Positions 9,167 through 18,419 are shown, counted from the stretch's first letter. The stretch: 64,000 bases of DNA from Caldicellulosiruptor hydrothermalis 108 (GCF_000166355.1 NC_014652.1:248001-312000), one strand, 5' to 3'. Notes: a model not told the origin generated them from the letters alone. Numbers and translations are program-made.

Positions 9167-10388
9167 TTTTCTCAAGGGACCTTCTCTTAAATGTGGTGAT
9201 AAGAACCATTGTGGTTAAAACTATAGTAACCAGGCCGGATATATAAAACCCAGCCCAGGGAGAGATTTTTTGTGAAATTGTACCTGTAAATAGATTGCCA
9301 ATTGGTGTTGTGCCAGCATTGCAAAGAAAGTAAATACTCAGTACTCTTGCTCTGAACTCGTCACTTGATGAAAGCTGCAAAAGTGCGTTTGCGCTTGTGT
9401 TAAAACTTATTGCAAGAAGCCCAACAAGCACAAATAGCACGCAAGCAACTTTATAGCTTTTGTTTATTCCCAGAAGAATGTAAACCAGTGAAACAGAAAG
9501 AATGAATTTAAAAAGAAGATTAAGATTAATCTTTTCCTTTCTTCTTGTAGCTGTCAAAAATGCGCCTATAAGTGATCCAATTCCCATCGATGACATCAAA
9601 AGTCCAAAACCTGTTTCATTTCTGCCCAGAGCAAGTTTTGCATACACAGGGATAAGAACGTTAAAATTGAGTATGAATGTGCCCATGATTAAAACAAGCG
9701 ATATTGCTCTCAGAAGTACTTTTGTCTTATACACATACTTGAGCCCTTCTATCACCTCTGCAAAAACACTTTTACCATTTTCCTCTTTTTGAGGCTCTTT
9801 GGCGTCAATCAGAAATACGCCTATAATGACTGGCACAAAACTTATAGCGTTTGCCAAAAAACACATTTCAATTCCAACTGTTGATATTACCAAGCTTGCG
9901 ACAGCAGGACCTATGATTCTTGCAAGGTTGAAAATCATAGAATTAAGACCAACAGCGTTTGGCAAGTCCTCTTTTCCAACGAGAATTATCATGTAAGATT
10001 GCCTTGCGGGATTGTCAAATGTTGTAACAACTCCTCTCATAAGGGCTAAAACCACTAAGTGCCAGTACTGAACAACATCTGTGTATGTAATCAAAAATAA
10101 AACAAAGGCAAAGAATAAAAGAAGGCTTTGAGTGATCAGAATTACTCTTTTTTTCTGCTTTCTGTCCAAGATTGCACCGGCAAAAAGGGAAAGAATCATA
10201 ACAGGGACCTGCTCAGATGCTGTGACAATACTTAGAAGCAATGCTGAATTTGTAAGCTCTAAAGCCAGCCACTGCATTGCCATGTTCTGCATCCATGAAC
10301 CAATCACCGATATTGCCTGCCCAAACCAGTAATACCGGTAGTTTTTGTGTCTCAGAGCTCTGAAAGGTCCAGATATAGCAAGTTGCAT
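9159..10388 (-). CDS. MFS transporter (EntS/MFS_3-like exporter)
   Basis: A 409-residue protein with twelve predicted helices. The N-terminus (FRALRHKNYRYYWFGQAISVIG) is typical of the MFS_3 group that includes siderophore and drug exporters. An MFS motif A-like loop is seen at GAILDRKQKKRVILITQ near residue 72. The substrate cannot be predicted. It is a single gene, convergent with the AEC permease. The 332 bp upstream of its start (10389-10720) contain no gene; the only clear element there is a promoter for the SGNH esterase. Confidence 0.88.
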   Translation of the reverse strand: MQLAISGPFRALRHKNYRYYWFGQAISVIGSWMQNMAMQWLALELTNSALLLSIVTASEQVPVMILSLFAGAILDRKQKKRVILITQSLLLFFAFVLFLITYTDVVQYWHLVVLALMRGVVTTFDNPARQSYMIILVGKEDLPNAVGLNSMIFNLARIIGPAVASLVISTVGIEMCFLANAISFVPVIIGVFLIDAKEPQKEENGKSVFAEVIEGLKYVYKTKVLLRAISLVLIMGTFILNFNVLIPVYAKLALGRNETGFGLLMSSMGIGSLIGAFLTATRRKEKINLNLLFKFILSVSLVYILLGINKSYKVACVLFVLVGLLAISFNTSANALLQLSSSDEFRARVLSIYFLCNAGTTPIGNLFTGTISQKISPWAGFYISGLVTIVLTTMVLITTFKRRSLEKTK

Positions 10389-10651
10389 CCGTTTTCCACC
10401 TTCTTGTAGATATTATGAGGAATATGTTTGATTCTTGTGGGAAAAAAGTCTCACACTCCTTTTGATATTAAATTTTAATATAACACCTCTTGAAATTATT
10501 ATAACATCTGAACTAATCACAATCAAATTAGCTTTTTAAAAATAGTTAATATGCACAAATTTAATTGGGTATTGTGCACAAAGACAGGTTTTTAAAGAAG
10601 AAGTCAAGAAGAATTCAATGGCAATATGTAAAGAAATATTGTGTTATTGTG

Positions 10652-10680
10652 TTGAATAGCTTTGATATTGAGGATAAAAT
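10652..10680 (+). promoter_or_regulatory. Sigma-A promoter of the SGNH esterase gene
   Basis: TTGAAT at 10652-10657, 17-bp spacer, TAAAAT at 10675-10680, placing transcription start about 35 nt before the ATG at 10721. Confidence 0.65.
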
Positions 10681-10720
10681 AGATATAAATGAAATTTGAA
10701 AAACAGAGGAGTGTTTTTTA

Positions 10721-11743
10721 ATGATATTGAAATTCAATTTTGAGCCCATTGTAAAAAATGATTTTATAAATGTCAGTGGTAGCACGCTTTACAGTAAGGA
10801 TAAAGGCTATGGTTTTGAAACGTTTAAGTTCAGAGTAGATGTTCCAAATGGTAATTACGATGTTAAGCTTGTCCTCAAAAATTTTAAAAAAGATATTGCA
10901 AGTGCGACCGTAATGGTTTTTCCAAGAAGACTTATGATAAAGGACGCGCAAATTAAAAAGGGAAATGTATATGAAGAGGAGTTTACAGTAAATGTGAAGA
11001 ATGAAAAGATAATTTTTGAAATTGAAACTGATGGAGCGGAGGTTTGTAGTATAGAAGTTAAAGAAGCCCAAAATCCTATTGTTATTTATCTTGCAGGAGA
11101 CTCTACTGTGTGTGACCAGGAAAATTTGCCTTATGCTGGTTGGGGTCAGGCACTTGGCTGCTTTTTCAAAAAAGGAGTTTCAGTTTCCAATCATGCATAT
11201 TCTGGAAGATCCTCTAAAAGTTTTATCGAAGAAGGAAGACTGACAAAAATACTTGAGAATATAAAAGAGGGTGATTATCTTTTCATCCAGTTTGGTCACA
11301 ACGACCAGAAGGATGATAAAAGATATACTGAGGCGAATACCACATATAAAATAATGCTAAAAGTTTATATAGATGAAGCACGAAAAAGAGGAGCTGTGCC
11401 GGTTTTAATAACACCTGTTGCACGAAGACATTTTGATGAAAATGGAAAAATTGTTGGTAGCGGACTTCATTTTGATTATCCTAAGGCTATGAGGGAGTTG
11501 GCAGAGGAAGAAAATGTTTTTCTGATTGATTTGCTTCAAATGAGTTCCCAGCTTTTTGAAAAACTTGGGGTTGAAGAGTCAAAAAAGCTCTTTGTCCATG
11601 CAAAGCCGGGGGAGTATCCCCAGTTTCCTGAAGGTGTAGAGGACAATACGCACTTTAATATGTATGGTGCTTATGAGATTGCAAAGCTTGTGGTTGAGGG
11701 GATAAGGAAAGTAAATTTGAAACTCAAAGAGTACTTGAGATAA
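10721..11743 (+). CDS. SGNH/GDSL esterase, rhamnogalacturonan acetylesterase-like (CE12)
   Basis: 340 residues without signal peptide, so cytosolic. Residues 1-118 form a beta-rich N-terminal domain. The SGNH hydrolase domain follows: block I AGDST with nucleophile Ser128, Gly in YSGRSSKSF near 162, block III FGHND with Asn194, and block V DNTHFN with Asp308 and His311. This arrangement matches RhgT/YesT-like deacetylases that remove acetyl groups from pectin or xylan oligomers imported into the cell. That fits a plant polysaccharide degrader. RBS is AGAGGAG before ATG 10721. Confidence 0.87.
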   Translation: MILKFNFEPIVKNDFINVSGSTLYSKDKGYGFETFKFRVDVPNGNYDVKLVLKNFKKDIASATVMVFPRRLMIKDAQIKKGNVYEEEFTVNVKNEKIIFEIETDGAEVCSIEVKEAQNPIVIYLAGDSTVCDQENLPYAGWGQALGCFFKKGVSVSNHAYSGRSSKSFIEEGRLTKILENIKEGDYLFIQFGHNDQKDDKRYTEANTTYKIMLKVYIDEARKRGAVPVLITPVARRHFDENGKIVGSGLHFDYPKAMRELAEEENVFLIDLLQMSSQLFEKLGVEESKKLFVHAKPGEYPQFPEGVEDNTHFNMYGAYEIAKLVVEGIRKVNLKLKEYLR

Positions 11744-11811
11744 GAAGTTTATTCTTGATGCCTGGAAAGTTTTCTACGGCAGCTTTTTTGTCTTTAAAAT
11801 AAATGTTCACA

Positions 11812-11840
11812 TTGTTATTTTTCGAACATAGGTATATAAT
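11812..11840 (+). promoter_or_regulatory. Sigma-A promoter of glmM
   Basis: TTGTTA at 11812-11817, 17-bp spacer, TATAAT at 11835-11840, 42 bp before the glmM start. Confidence 0.7.
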
Positions 11841-11882
11841 AGATAAAGTAATAAATCACTTTCATATGAAAGGGGGACGAGA

Positions 11883-13232
11883 ATGGGAAAACTTTTTGGG
11901 ACAGATGGTGTGAGAGGCGTTGCAAATAAAGAACTTACATGCGAACTTGCGTTTGACTTGGGAAGGGCTGGAGCGTATGTGCTCACTGAAACTAAGCAAA
12001 AGCCCAAAATTTTAATTGGGAAGGACACAAGGATCTCATGTGATATGCTGGAAGCTGCACTTTGTGCTGGACTTACATCTGTCGGAGCAGATGTGTACTT
12101 GGCAGGAGTTATTACAACACCTGCAATAGCTCACTTGGTAAAATCCCACGGATTTGATGCAGGGATTATGATCTCCGCATCACACAATCCTTATGAATTC
12201 AACGGTATTAAGTTTTTTAATTCTCAGGGCTTCAAGCTTTCTGACCAGATTGAAGAAAAAATTGAGGACATTATTTTAAACAGAAAATGGAATGAGGTTC
12301 CACACGCTCAATTTGATGCAATAGGCAGGGTAAATAGAGTTGATCTTAAAAAAAACTATCAAGAATACTTAAAATCGACATTAAATGGTGCAAGCTTCAA
12401 AGGGCTTAAGATTGTCATTGACTGTGCAAATGGTGCAGCATATAAGATAGCTCCAGAGGTTTTTGAAGAACTTGGTGCAGAGGTTGTAGTAATAAACAAC
12501 CAGCCAGATGGTACAAACATCAACAAAGAGTGTGGCTCTACACACCTTAAAATGTTGCAGCAAGAAGTTGTTAAAAACAAAGCTGACTTTGGCATTGCAT
12601 ATGATGGTGATGCAGACAGGACGCTTTTTGTTGATGAAGAGGGCAGTATTGTTGATGGCGATAAAATAATGCTTCTTTTGGCACAAAATTTAAAACAGCA
12701 GGGCAAGCTCCAACGCAACACCCTGGTTGTGACAGTCATGAGCAACATGGGACTTTTTGTTGCAGCAAAAGAACTTGGCATCAACCTCGAAGTTACAAAA
12801 GTTGGAGACAGGTATGTTTTAGAAAAGATGCTTGAAGGCGGGTATTCAATTGGCGGCGAGCAGTCAGGCCACATAATCCTTTTGGACTTTGCAACAACAG
12901 GCGATGGAATCTTGACAAGCCTTCAGCTGACAAAGCTTATTAAAGAAAGTGGTAAGAAGCTTTCTGACCTTGCAAAGATCATGAAGGTATATCCTCAAGT
13001 GCTTGTAAACGCTAAGGTTGAAAATGGCAAGAAAGACCTTTATTCAAAAGACCCTGTAATTTTAGAGGCAATCAAAAAGGTTGAAGAAAAGTTAAACGGT
13101 AAAGGAAGAGTCTTGATAAGACCATCTGGCACAGAGCCTTTAATCAGGGTAATGATTGAAGGTGAAGACTATGAAGAGATTAAAAAAGATGCCCACGAGC
13201 TTGCAAGCTTGATTGAGTCAAGGCTTTCATAA
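11883..13232 (+). CDS. glmM: Phosphoglucosamine mutase
   Basis: Converts glucosamine-6-phosphate to glucosamine-1-phosphate for UDP-GlcNAc and cell-wall synthesis. The 449-residue length is standard. The N-terminus MGKLFGTDGVRG, the phosphoserine loop ISASHNP (Ser100), the metal loop AYDGDADR, the sugar loop GGEQSGH, and the phosphate-binding RPSGTEPLIRVM near the C-terminus are all present. GGGGGA precedes ATG 11883. It is followed directly by the ribozyme-controlled glmS, so two consecutive steps of amino-sugar synthesis are neighbours. A weak stem at 13251-13279 (AAAAAGGCC/GGCTTTTT) may terminate part of glmM transcription. Confidence 0.97.
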   Translation: MGKLFGTDGVRGVANKELTCELAFDLGRAGAYVLTETKQKPKILIGKDTRISCDMLEAALCAGLTSVGADVYLAGVITTPAIAHLVKSHGFDAGIMISASHNPYEFNGIKFFNSQGFKLSDQIEEKIEDIILNRKWNEVPHAQFDAIGRVNRVDLKKNYQEYLKSTLNGASFKGLKIVIDCANGAAYKIAPEVFEELGAEVVVINNQPDGTNINKECGSTHLKMLQQEVVKNKADFGIAYDGDADRTLFVDEEGSIVDGDKIMLLLAQNLKQQGKLQRNTLVVTVMSNMGLFVAAKELGINLEVTKVGDRYVLEKMLEGGYSIGGEQSGHIILLDFATTGDGILTSLQLTKLIKESGKKLSDLAKIMKVYPQVLVNAKVENGKKDLYSKDPVILEAIKKVEEKLNGKGRVLIRPSGTEPLIRVMIEGEDYEEIKKDAHELASLIESRLS

Positions 13233-13282
13233 AACTTTCTAAGCTAAGTTAAAAAGGCCTTTTTTACAAAAGGCTTTTTCAA

Positions 13283-13459
13283 AGCGCCAGGACCTCTGGA
13301 AATTATAGCGCTATTGCCTTTGCGCATTTTTTCCAGAGGTTGACGAGGACTGGGGAGAATCGAGGTTTTCGGCGGGTGCCCCAGCGGGGTTTTGCCTTTT
13401 TCCCTCGTAACTTTCTGCTACAAACCCCGGAAGGCAACTTCTGGGACAAAGGCAGAAAG
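13283..13459 (+). ncRNA. glmS self-cleaving ribozyme/riboswitch
   Basis: The leader of glmS carries the glmS ribozyme core. AGCGCC at 13283-13288 begins the RNA, with cleavage expected between A13283 and G13284. P2 is formed by CCTCTGG and CCAGAGG. These are followed by TTGACGAGG, TCGAGG, TTCGGCGGGTGCCCC and GCGG, all conserved elements. A 3' stem CTTTCTGC/GCAGAAAG closes near 13459. The family is known to cleave its mRNA when glucosamine-6-phosphate binds, lowering GlmS synthesis. No protein-coding frame is needed here. Confidence 0.96.
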
Positions 13460-13543
13460 AAAAAAGGCTTATATCCTTGTATTTGCTATGATAAATTAGC
13501 AGCTTGGAAATTAAATATAAAGCTCAAGAGGAGGACAAAAACA

Positions 13544-15379
13544 ATGTGCGGAATTGTTGGCTATGTTGGCACAAAAAACTGTGTTCCTATTTTGCTCTCT
13601 GGACTTAAAAGACTTGAGTACAGGGGATACGATTCTGCCGGTGTGGCAGTTATCGATATAGATAAATCAAAGATTGACATAGTAAAGACAAAAGGAAGAC
13701 TTACTGTTTTGGAAGAGAAGCTAAATCAGAATCCCATTGAAGGTTTTGTTGGGATTGGTCATACAAGATGGGCAACACACGGTGAGCCGTCTGATGAAAA
13801 TTCGCACCCCCATGTGAGTCAAAGCGGCAAGATTGCAATTGTTCACAACGGAATCATTGAGAACTATTTGAAGCTAAAAGAATTTCTCATAAAAAAGGGT
13901 TACACTTTTGCATCAGATACAGACACTGAGGTTGTTGCACATCTTATAGAGTATTACTATGACGGTGACATTTTAGATGCATTTATAAAGACTCTTGAAA
14001 AGATACAGGGATCATATGCGCTTGGTGTTCTTTGTCTTGACAGACCGGATATGATACTTGCAGCAAGAAAAGATAGTCCCCTGATTGTCGGTTTAGGGCA
14101 GGGTGAAAACTTCATAGCATCAGATATCCCAGCTATACTGGAGTATACAAGAGATACCTATATTCTTGAAGAAAATGAGATTGCCATTGTGACAAAAGAT
14201 AAGGTAGAGATTGTAAATACCGAAAAAGAGCCAGTTAAAAAAGAGGTATTTCATGTTACATGGGATGTATCAAGTGCAGAAAAGGGCGGCTATGAACATT
14301 TCATGATAAAAGAGATAATGGAGCAACCCAAAGCTATCAGAGATACCTTGACAGGAAGGCTTCCAGACAGTGGTTTTGAAGTGAACCTTGATGGAATTAA
14401 GATTACCAAAGAAGATTTGCAAAAGCTTAATAAAATATTTATTGTTGCATGTGGCACAGCATACCATGCAGGACTTGTCGGCAAACATGTCATTGAAAAG
14501 CTTACAAGAATTCCTGTTGAGGTTGACATTGCAAGCGAGTTTAGATACAGAGACCCAATTGTGGATGAAAATACTCTCACCATTGTGATTTCTCAGTCGG
14601 GTGAGACAATAGATACTCTTGTTGCAATGAGAGAGGCAAAAGCAAGAGGTTCACGCACTTTGGGAATTGTCAATGTTGTTGGATCATCAATTGCAAGAGA
14701 GGTAGATGACTGTCTTTATACATGGGCAGGGCCTGAGATTGCGGTTGCATCAACCAAGGCTTACACAACACAGCTAATATGCCTGTATCTTATTGCACTT
14801 GACTTTGCGACAAAGCTTGGAACAATTTCCTATGAAGAGTTTGCAAATATCAGAGATGAAATAAAGAGACTTCCCGAAAAGGTTGAGTATGTTCTGACTC
14901 ACAGGGAAAATATTCAAAAATATGCATCTGAGCATTTCAATGCAAAGGATATCTTCTATTTAGGAAGAGGCTTAGACTTTGCGGTTGCAATGGAAGGGTC
15001 TTTAAAGCTTAAAGAGATTTCGTACATTCACTCAGAAGCATATGCAGCAGGTGAGCTAAAACATGGAACAATTGCACTGATTGAAGACGGAACATTTGTA
15101 ATTGCGCTTGCAACGCAAGAGAAGCTTTTTGAAAAGATGGTAAGCAACATAAAAGAGGTAAAATCCCGTGGTGCTGTGGTGCTTTCTGTTGCGCAGGAAG
15201 GAAATACTGAGATAGAAAATGTATCAGACCATGTTTTGTATATTCCAAGGACACTTGACATTTTAGCACCAGTTTTGACAGTTGTACCTTTGCAGCTTTT
15301 TGCATACTACACAGCAGTCCAGAGAGGCTGCGATGTTGACAAGCCAAGGAATTTAGCAAAGAGTGTGACTGTGGAGTGA
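13544..15379 (+). CDS. glmS: Glutamine--fructose-6-phosphate aminotransferase (isomerizing)
   Basis: Makes glucosamine-6-phosphate from fructose-6-phosphate and glutamine. Start set at ATG 13544, after AGAGGAGGA at 13527-13535, because the mature enzyme must begin with the catalytic Cys of MCGIVGYVG. The in-frame extension back to 13340 lies inside the ribozyme. The 611 residues contain the Ntn glutaminase domain (1-240; HTRWATHG, NGIIENY) and two SIS isomerase domains (ISQSGETIDT, ASTKAYTTQ), ending in the conserved KPRNLAKSVTVE. Controlled by the upstream glucosamine-6-phosphate ribozyme. Confidence 0.97.
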   Translation: MCGIVGYVGTKNCVPILLSGLKRLEYRGYDSAGVAVIDIDKSKIDIVKTKGRLTVLEEKLNQNPIEGFVGIGHTRWATHGEPSDENSHPHVSQSGKIAIVHNGIIENYLKLKEFLIKKGYTFASDTDTEVVAHLIEYYYDGDILDAFIKTLEKIQGSYALGVLCLDRPDMILAARKDSPLIVGLGQGENFIASDIPAILEYTRDTYILEENEIAIVTKDKVEIVNTEKEPVKKEVFHVTWDVSSAEKGGYEHFMIKEIMEQPKAIRDTLTGRLPDSGFEVNLDGIKITKEDLQKLNKIFIVACGTAYHAGLVGKHVIEKLTRIPVEVDIASEFRYRDPIVDENTLTIVISQSGETIDTLVAMREAKARGSRTLGIVNVVGSSIAREVDDCLYTWAGPEIAVASTKAYTTQLICLYLIALDFATKLGTISYEEFANIRDEIKRLPEKVEYVLTHRENIQKYASEHFNAKDIFYLGRGLDFAVAMEGSLKLKEISYIHSEAYAAGELKHGTIALIEDGTFVIALATQEKLFEKMVSNIKEVKSRGAVVLSVAQEGNTEIENVSDHVLYIPRTLDILAPVLTVVPLQLFAYYTAVQRGCDVDKPRNLAKSVTVE

Positions 15380-15389
15380 TTTGAAAGTT

Positions 15390-15435
15390 AAAAGAGGCTG
15401 TTCCTAAAAACTTATTAGGTTCAGCCTCTTTTATA
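15390..15435 (+). terminator. Rho-independent terminator of glmS
   Basis: AAAAGAGGCTG at 15390-15400 pairs perfectly with CAGCCTCTTTT at 15422-15432. An inner CCTAA/TTAGG extension and a T-run follow. Confidence 0.85.
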
Positions 15436-15474
15436 TTACCCTTCTTTTAAAATTAAAAAGGATGGTGATTACAG

Positions 15475-17046
15475 TTGTCAAATAATGATGCCAAAAGTAT
15501 TCTACATAATTACTGGTCGTTATCTCATTTTAAAATTATAGTGGAAAGTACTGTTATTGGATTTGTGACAGGCATTTTAATTGTTTTGTTTAGACTTGCA
15601 ATTGAAAAAGTGTTGCAATTTTCACTTTGTTTATATTCTTTCCTGCACATACATCCATGGTTGATTCCCATATGGAGCATTTTTCTGATATTATTTGGAT
15701 TAATCATAGGTTTTATGGTTCAAAAAGAGCCTATGATAGCTGGCAGTGGTATTCCTCAAGTAAAAGGCATTCTGATAAGAAGATTAGAAATGAGTTGGTG
15801 GAAAGTTATAATTGGAAAGTTTTTTGGTGCTGTTGTGGGAATTTTAGGGGGGTTATCCTTAGGAAGAGAAGGACCTTCAGTTCAAATTGGTGCTGCAGTT
15901 GGACAGGGTTTTGGAAAGTTGATGAAAAGATCCAAACTTGATGAACGACTCTTTATTACATGTGGTGCCAGTGCCGGATTGGCTGCAGCATTTAATGCGC
16001 CATTTGCTGGTTTGATGTTTGCACTCGAGGAGATTCACAAGAATTTTTCTCCATTAATTATGGTATATGCCTTAGTTGCTTCTATCGTGGCTGACTTTGT
16101 ATCTGCAAATTTTTTTGGATTAAGACCTGTCTTTCGATTCAAGGATTTAATTTCATTGCCACTGGACAAATACTTTGTTCTTATAATTTTGGGAATAATA
16201 ACTGGAATTTTTGGTGTGTTATTTAATAAAGTCTTGTTAGCAACCCAAAAAGCTTATCAAAAGTTAATTTTTATTCCAGCTAATTTGCGACCTATAATTG
16301 CTTTTTTGATTGCAGGTTTGGTTGGTTATTCTTTGCCCGATGTTTTGGGAGGGGGACATGGTTTAATTAGCAAAGTGGTTACCAGAAATTACAGTATTAG
16401 AATGCTGATAATACTGCTGATAGTAAAGTTTCTATTTACAATGATAAGTTATGGGTCATCAACTCCGGGTGGTATTTTCTTACCGTTACTTTCTATTGGA
16501 GCTTTAACAGGAGCAATTTATGGAAAAAGTTTAACCATTTTATCTATAATAGATAAACAATACATTACCAATTTGATTATATTTGCAATGGCAGGTTATT
16601 TTTCGGCAATAGTAAAAGCACCAGTGACTGGTATTATATTGATAGTAGAGATGACAGGTTCATTTTCTCATCTTTTGTCAGTAAGTATTGTATGTCTCGT
16701 ATCATATATTGTTTCAGATATTTTAAATTCTAAGCCAATATATGAACAGCTGCTGGAAAGAATACTGAGCAAAAGTGTAGGTGTTTACAAGAAACAGCAT
16801 GATTCTAAGATTGTTTTAGAATCTTTTGTAAGTGTAGGTTCTCAGATTGAGAACAAGAAAATAAAAGATATAAAATGGCCGGAAAATACATTGGTGGTGG
16901 CTGTAAGGCGAGGAGGGAGAGAAATAATTCCCCGTGGAAACACAGAAATTTGGGCTGGTGACTGCTTAGTTTTGCTTGTAAATGAAAACAAAGTAGCAGA
17001 GGTAAAGAAATGGTTAGAGAATATGATAGAGGGATGTAAAATGTGA
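15475..17046 (+). CDS. ClC-family chloride/proton antiporter with C-terminal TrkA-C domain
   Basis: 523 residues. All ClC selectivity-filter segments are present: GSGIPQVKG (90-98), GREGPSVQIGA (130-140, external gating Glu132), FNAPFAGLMFALEE (173-186) with the internal proton glutamate, and GSSTPGGIFLPLLSIGA. The two glutamates indicate an H+/Cl- exchanger rather than a channel (family knowledge). The last 80 residues form a TrkA-C-like domain (KIVLESFVSVGSQIENKKIK to LVLLVNENKVAEVKKW), likely ligand-binding. TTG start at 15475 with AAAAGGATGG upstream. A likely role is acid or ion homeostasis. Confidence 0.93.
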   Translation: MSNNDAKSILHNYWSLSHFKIIVESTVIGFVTGILIVLFRLAIEKVLQFSLCLYSFLHIHPWLIPIWSIFLILFGLIIGFMVQKEPMIAGSGIPQVKGILIRRLEMSWWKVIIGKFFGAVVGILGGLSLGREGPSVQIGAAVGQGFGKLMKRSKLDERLFITCGASAGLAAAFNAPFAGLMFALEEIHKNFSPLIMVYALVASIVADFVSANFFGLRPVFRFKDLISLPLDKYFVLIILGIITGIFGVLFNKVLLATQKAYQKLIFIPANLRPIIAFLIAGLVGYSLPDVLGGGHGLISKVVTRNYSIRMLIILLIVKFLFTMISYGSSTPGGIFLPLLSIGALTGAIYGKSLTILSIIDKQYITNLIIFAMAGYFSAIVKAPVTGIILIVEMTGSFSHLLSVSIVCLVSYIVSDILNSKPIYEQLLERILSKSVGVYKKQHDSKIVLESFVSVGSQIENKKIKDIKWPENTLVVAVRRGGREIIPRGNTEIWAGDCLVLLVNENKVAEVKKWLENMIEGCKM

Positions 17047-17119
17047 AGAGGCTCTTTTAACAATGGACAATGAGAGGTCTATTTATGAATTTTGCTTTTA
17101 AATGTAATAGCGTAATGTT

Positions 17120-17449
17120 TTATCCCTTAATTTTTTTATATCTTTCTCCCCACTCATACATCGCATCAAGAATAGGTTTTAGACTAAGCCCGAGCTCTGT
17201 AAGCGTGTACTCAACCCTTGGTGGAACCTCTGGGTAAACCTTTCTAATAACAAGTCCATCTTTTTCCATTGATCGCAGCTGCTGTGTGAGAACTTTCTGG
17301 CTAATGCCATTTATAGATTTTAGAAGCTGGTTAAACCTTTTTGTACCGTGCAAGAGCTCTCTCAAAATAAGAATTTTCCATTTACTACCTATCAGAGCCA
17401 GCGTAATTTCCACAGGACAAACTGGCATGTTATCATTTGAGTTTTTCAA
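17120..17449 (-). CDS. HxlR-family winged-helix regulator
   Basis: 109 residues with the HxlR signature: CPVEITLALIGSKWKILILREL near the N-terminus, FNQLLKSINGISQKVLTQQLR as the DNA-recognition unit, and YTLTELGLSL in the wing. Cys11 sits where YodB/HypR-type members carry their redox-sensing cysteine. It is divergent from an iron-sulfur flavoprotein gene, so redox or electrophile control of that gene and of itself is a reasonable inference. Confidence 0.9.
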   Translation of the reverse strand: MKNSNDNMPVCPVEITLALIGSKWKILILRELLHGTKRFNQLLKSINGISQKVLTQQLRSMEKDGLVIRKVYPEVPPRVEYTLTELGLSLKPILDAMYEWGERYKKIKG

Positions 17450-17475
17450 TGTACATAGCTCCTTTTTTTACTCTA

Positions 17476-17545
17476 AAGTTACCTAAAGTATAGTATATCA
17501 CAAAAAAGTACCTACTTGCAATTATATACTAACAGCAGATAATAT
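17476..17545 (+). promoter_or_regulatory. Divergent promoter/operator region, HxlR regulator and flavoprotein
   Basis: TTGCAA at 17516-17521, 18-bp spacer and TAATAT at 17540-17545 form a promoter for the flavoprotein gene. Upstream are two related blocks, AGTTACCTA (17477-17485) and AGTACCTA (17508-17515), with a TATAGTATA/TATACTA pair of inverted segments between and after them. These are candidate HxlR operators; the binding assignment is inference. Confidence 0.45.
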
Positions 17546-17580
17546 ATTATTTGTAATCACTGGAAAGGAGGAATTTTAAA

Positions 17581-18135
17581 GTGAAGGTAATAGGCGTTAT
17601 TGGCAGTCCGCGCAAAGGTGGCAATACAGAAATTTTGGTTGAAAAAATCTTAAGCGGTGCAAAAGAGGCAGGCGCTGAGGTGGAAATATTTAAATTGAAT
17701 GAACTGAATATTCATCCCTGCCAGGGATGTAATTTTTGTCAGGAACATGGCATGTGCAGACAGCAAGACGACATGCAAAAAATATATGATGCGATGTATT
17801 CTTCCGACGCACTGGTTGTTGGCTCTCCAATTTACATGAGTTATGTAACTGCCCAGACAAAAATCTTTTTAGACAGACTTTATGCCCTTTTAAAGATTGG
17901 AGAAGGTCCAAGAATACCTGCTGGCAAAAGGTGTGTGCTTGTATATACTCAAGGCGGGGGAACAGATGGTCAAAAGGTTATGGAAGAGCTCTCTATGTTT
18001 TTTAAAGATGCACTGGGAATGGATATAAAGGCGATAATCGGTGCTAACAATCTTAATCCCATTGGTGCAGTGAATGAAAGAAAGGATGTGCTTGAGAGGG
18101 CTTTTGAGGTGGGAAAAGAGATTGTGAAAGGGTAA
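17581..18135 (+). CDS. Iron-sulfur flavoprotein / NADPH-dependent FMN reductase family
   Basis: 184-residue flavodoxin-like protein. GSPRKGGNTEILVE (8-21) is the FMN phosphate loop, and SPIYMSYVTAQTKIFLDRL is the second flavin-binding segment. The compact motif C47-x2-C50-x2-C53-x5-C59 resembles the [4Fe-4S] site of iron-sulfur flavoproteins (Isf), suggesting an electron-transfer or oxygen/peroxide-detoxifying role. GTG start with GGAAAGGAGG upstream. It is divergent from the HxlR regulator. Confidence 0.88.
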   Translation: MKVIGVIGSPRKGGNTEILVEKILSGAKEAGAEVEIFKLNELNIHPCQGCNFCQEHGMCRQQDDMQKIYDAMYSSDALVVGSPIYMSYVTAQTKIFLDRLYALLKIGEGPRIPAGKRCVLVYTQGGGTDGQKVMEELSMFFKDALGMDIKAIIGANNLNPIGAVNERKDVLERAFEVGKEIVKG

Positions 18136-18192
18136 TATAATAAAATTTAAAATTTGAAGATAGAAGTTAATAATTGCAGTAAATAATTACAG

Positions 18193-18252
18193 TAGGGATA
18201 AGTGCAATTGCTGAAAATTGAGAGCTCAAATTTGCACTTATCCCTAAATTTT
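18193..18252 (+). terminator. Rho-independent terminator of the flavoprotein gene
   Basis: TAGGGATAAGTGCAA at 18193-18207 pairs perfectly with TTGCACTTATCCCTA at 18232-18246, followed by AATTTTTT. The rest of the 300-bp gap before the toxin gene holds only that gene's promoter. Confidence 0.85.
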
Positions 18253-18390
18253 TTCTTGTTGAAAATGGTTGATAAAAGAGTTATATTTATGATTAGAGAG
18301 AGGATTTTCCAAAAAGAAAGTTAAAAGAATTTAAATGAGATTGGAGTGGGAAGTCAAAGTCTTGAAAACGCAAAAAAATCAAGAATGTTG

Positions 18391-18419
18391 TTGACAATAT
18401 AACTTATAAGTTATATAAT
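18391..18419 (+). promoter_or_regulatory. Consensus promoter overlapped by a 20-bp palindromic operator (toxin-antitoxin module)
   Basis: TTGACA at 18391-18396, exactly 17 bp, TATAAT at 18414-18419: a perfect sigma-A promoter. The spacer and half of the -10 form a perfect 20-bp palindrome at 18397-18416 (half-site ATATAACTTA). Repressor binding there would block the promoter, which fits autoregulation by the downstream HTH antitoxin. Transcription should start near 18426, only about ten bases before the toxin ATG. Confidence 0.8.

Noticed and set aside
12359-12874. 171-codon open frame on the minus strand
   Set aside because: Antisense shadow of glmM; Ser/Pro/Thr-rich translation typical of a complementary frame.
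13340-13543. 68-codon N-terminal extension of glmS
   Set aside because: It lies inside the glmS ribozyme and would move the catalytic Cys from the N-terminus. ATG 13544 has a strong ribosome site.
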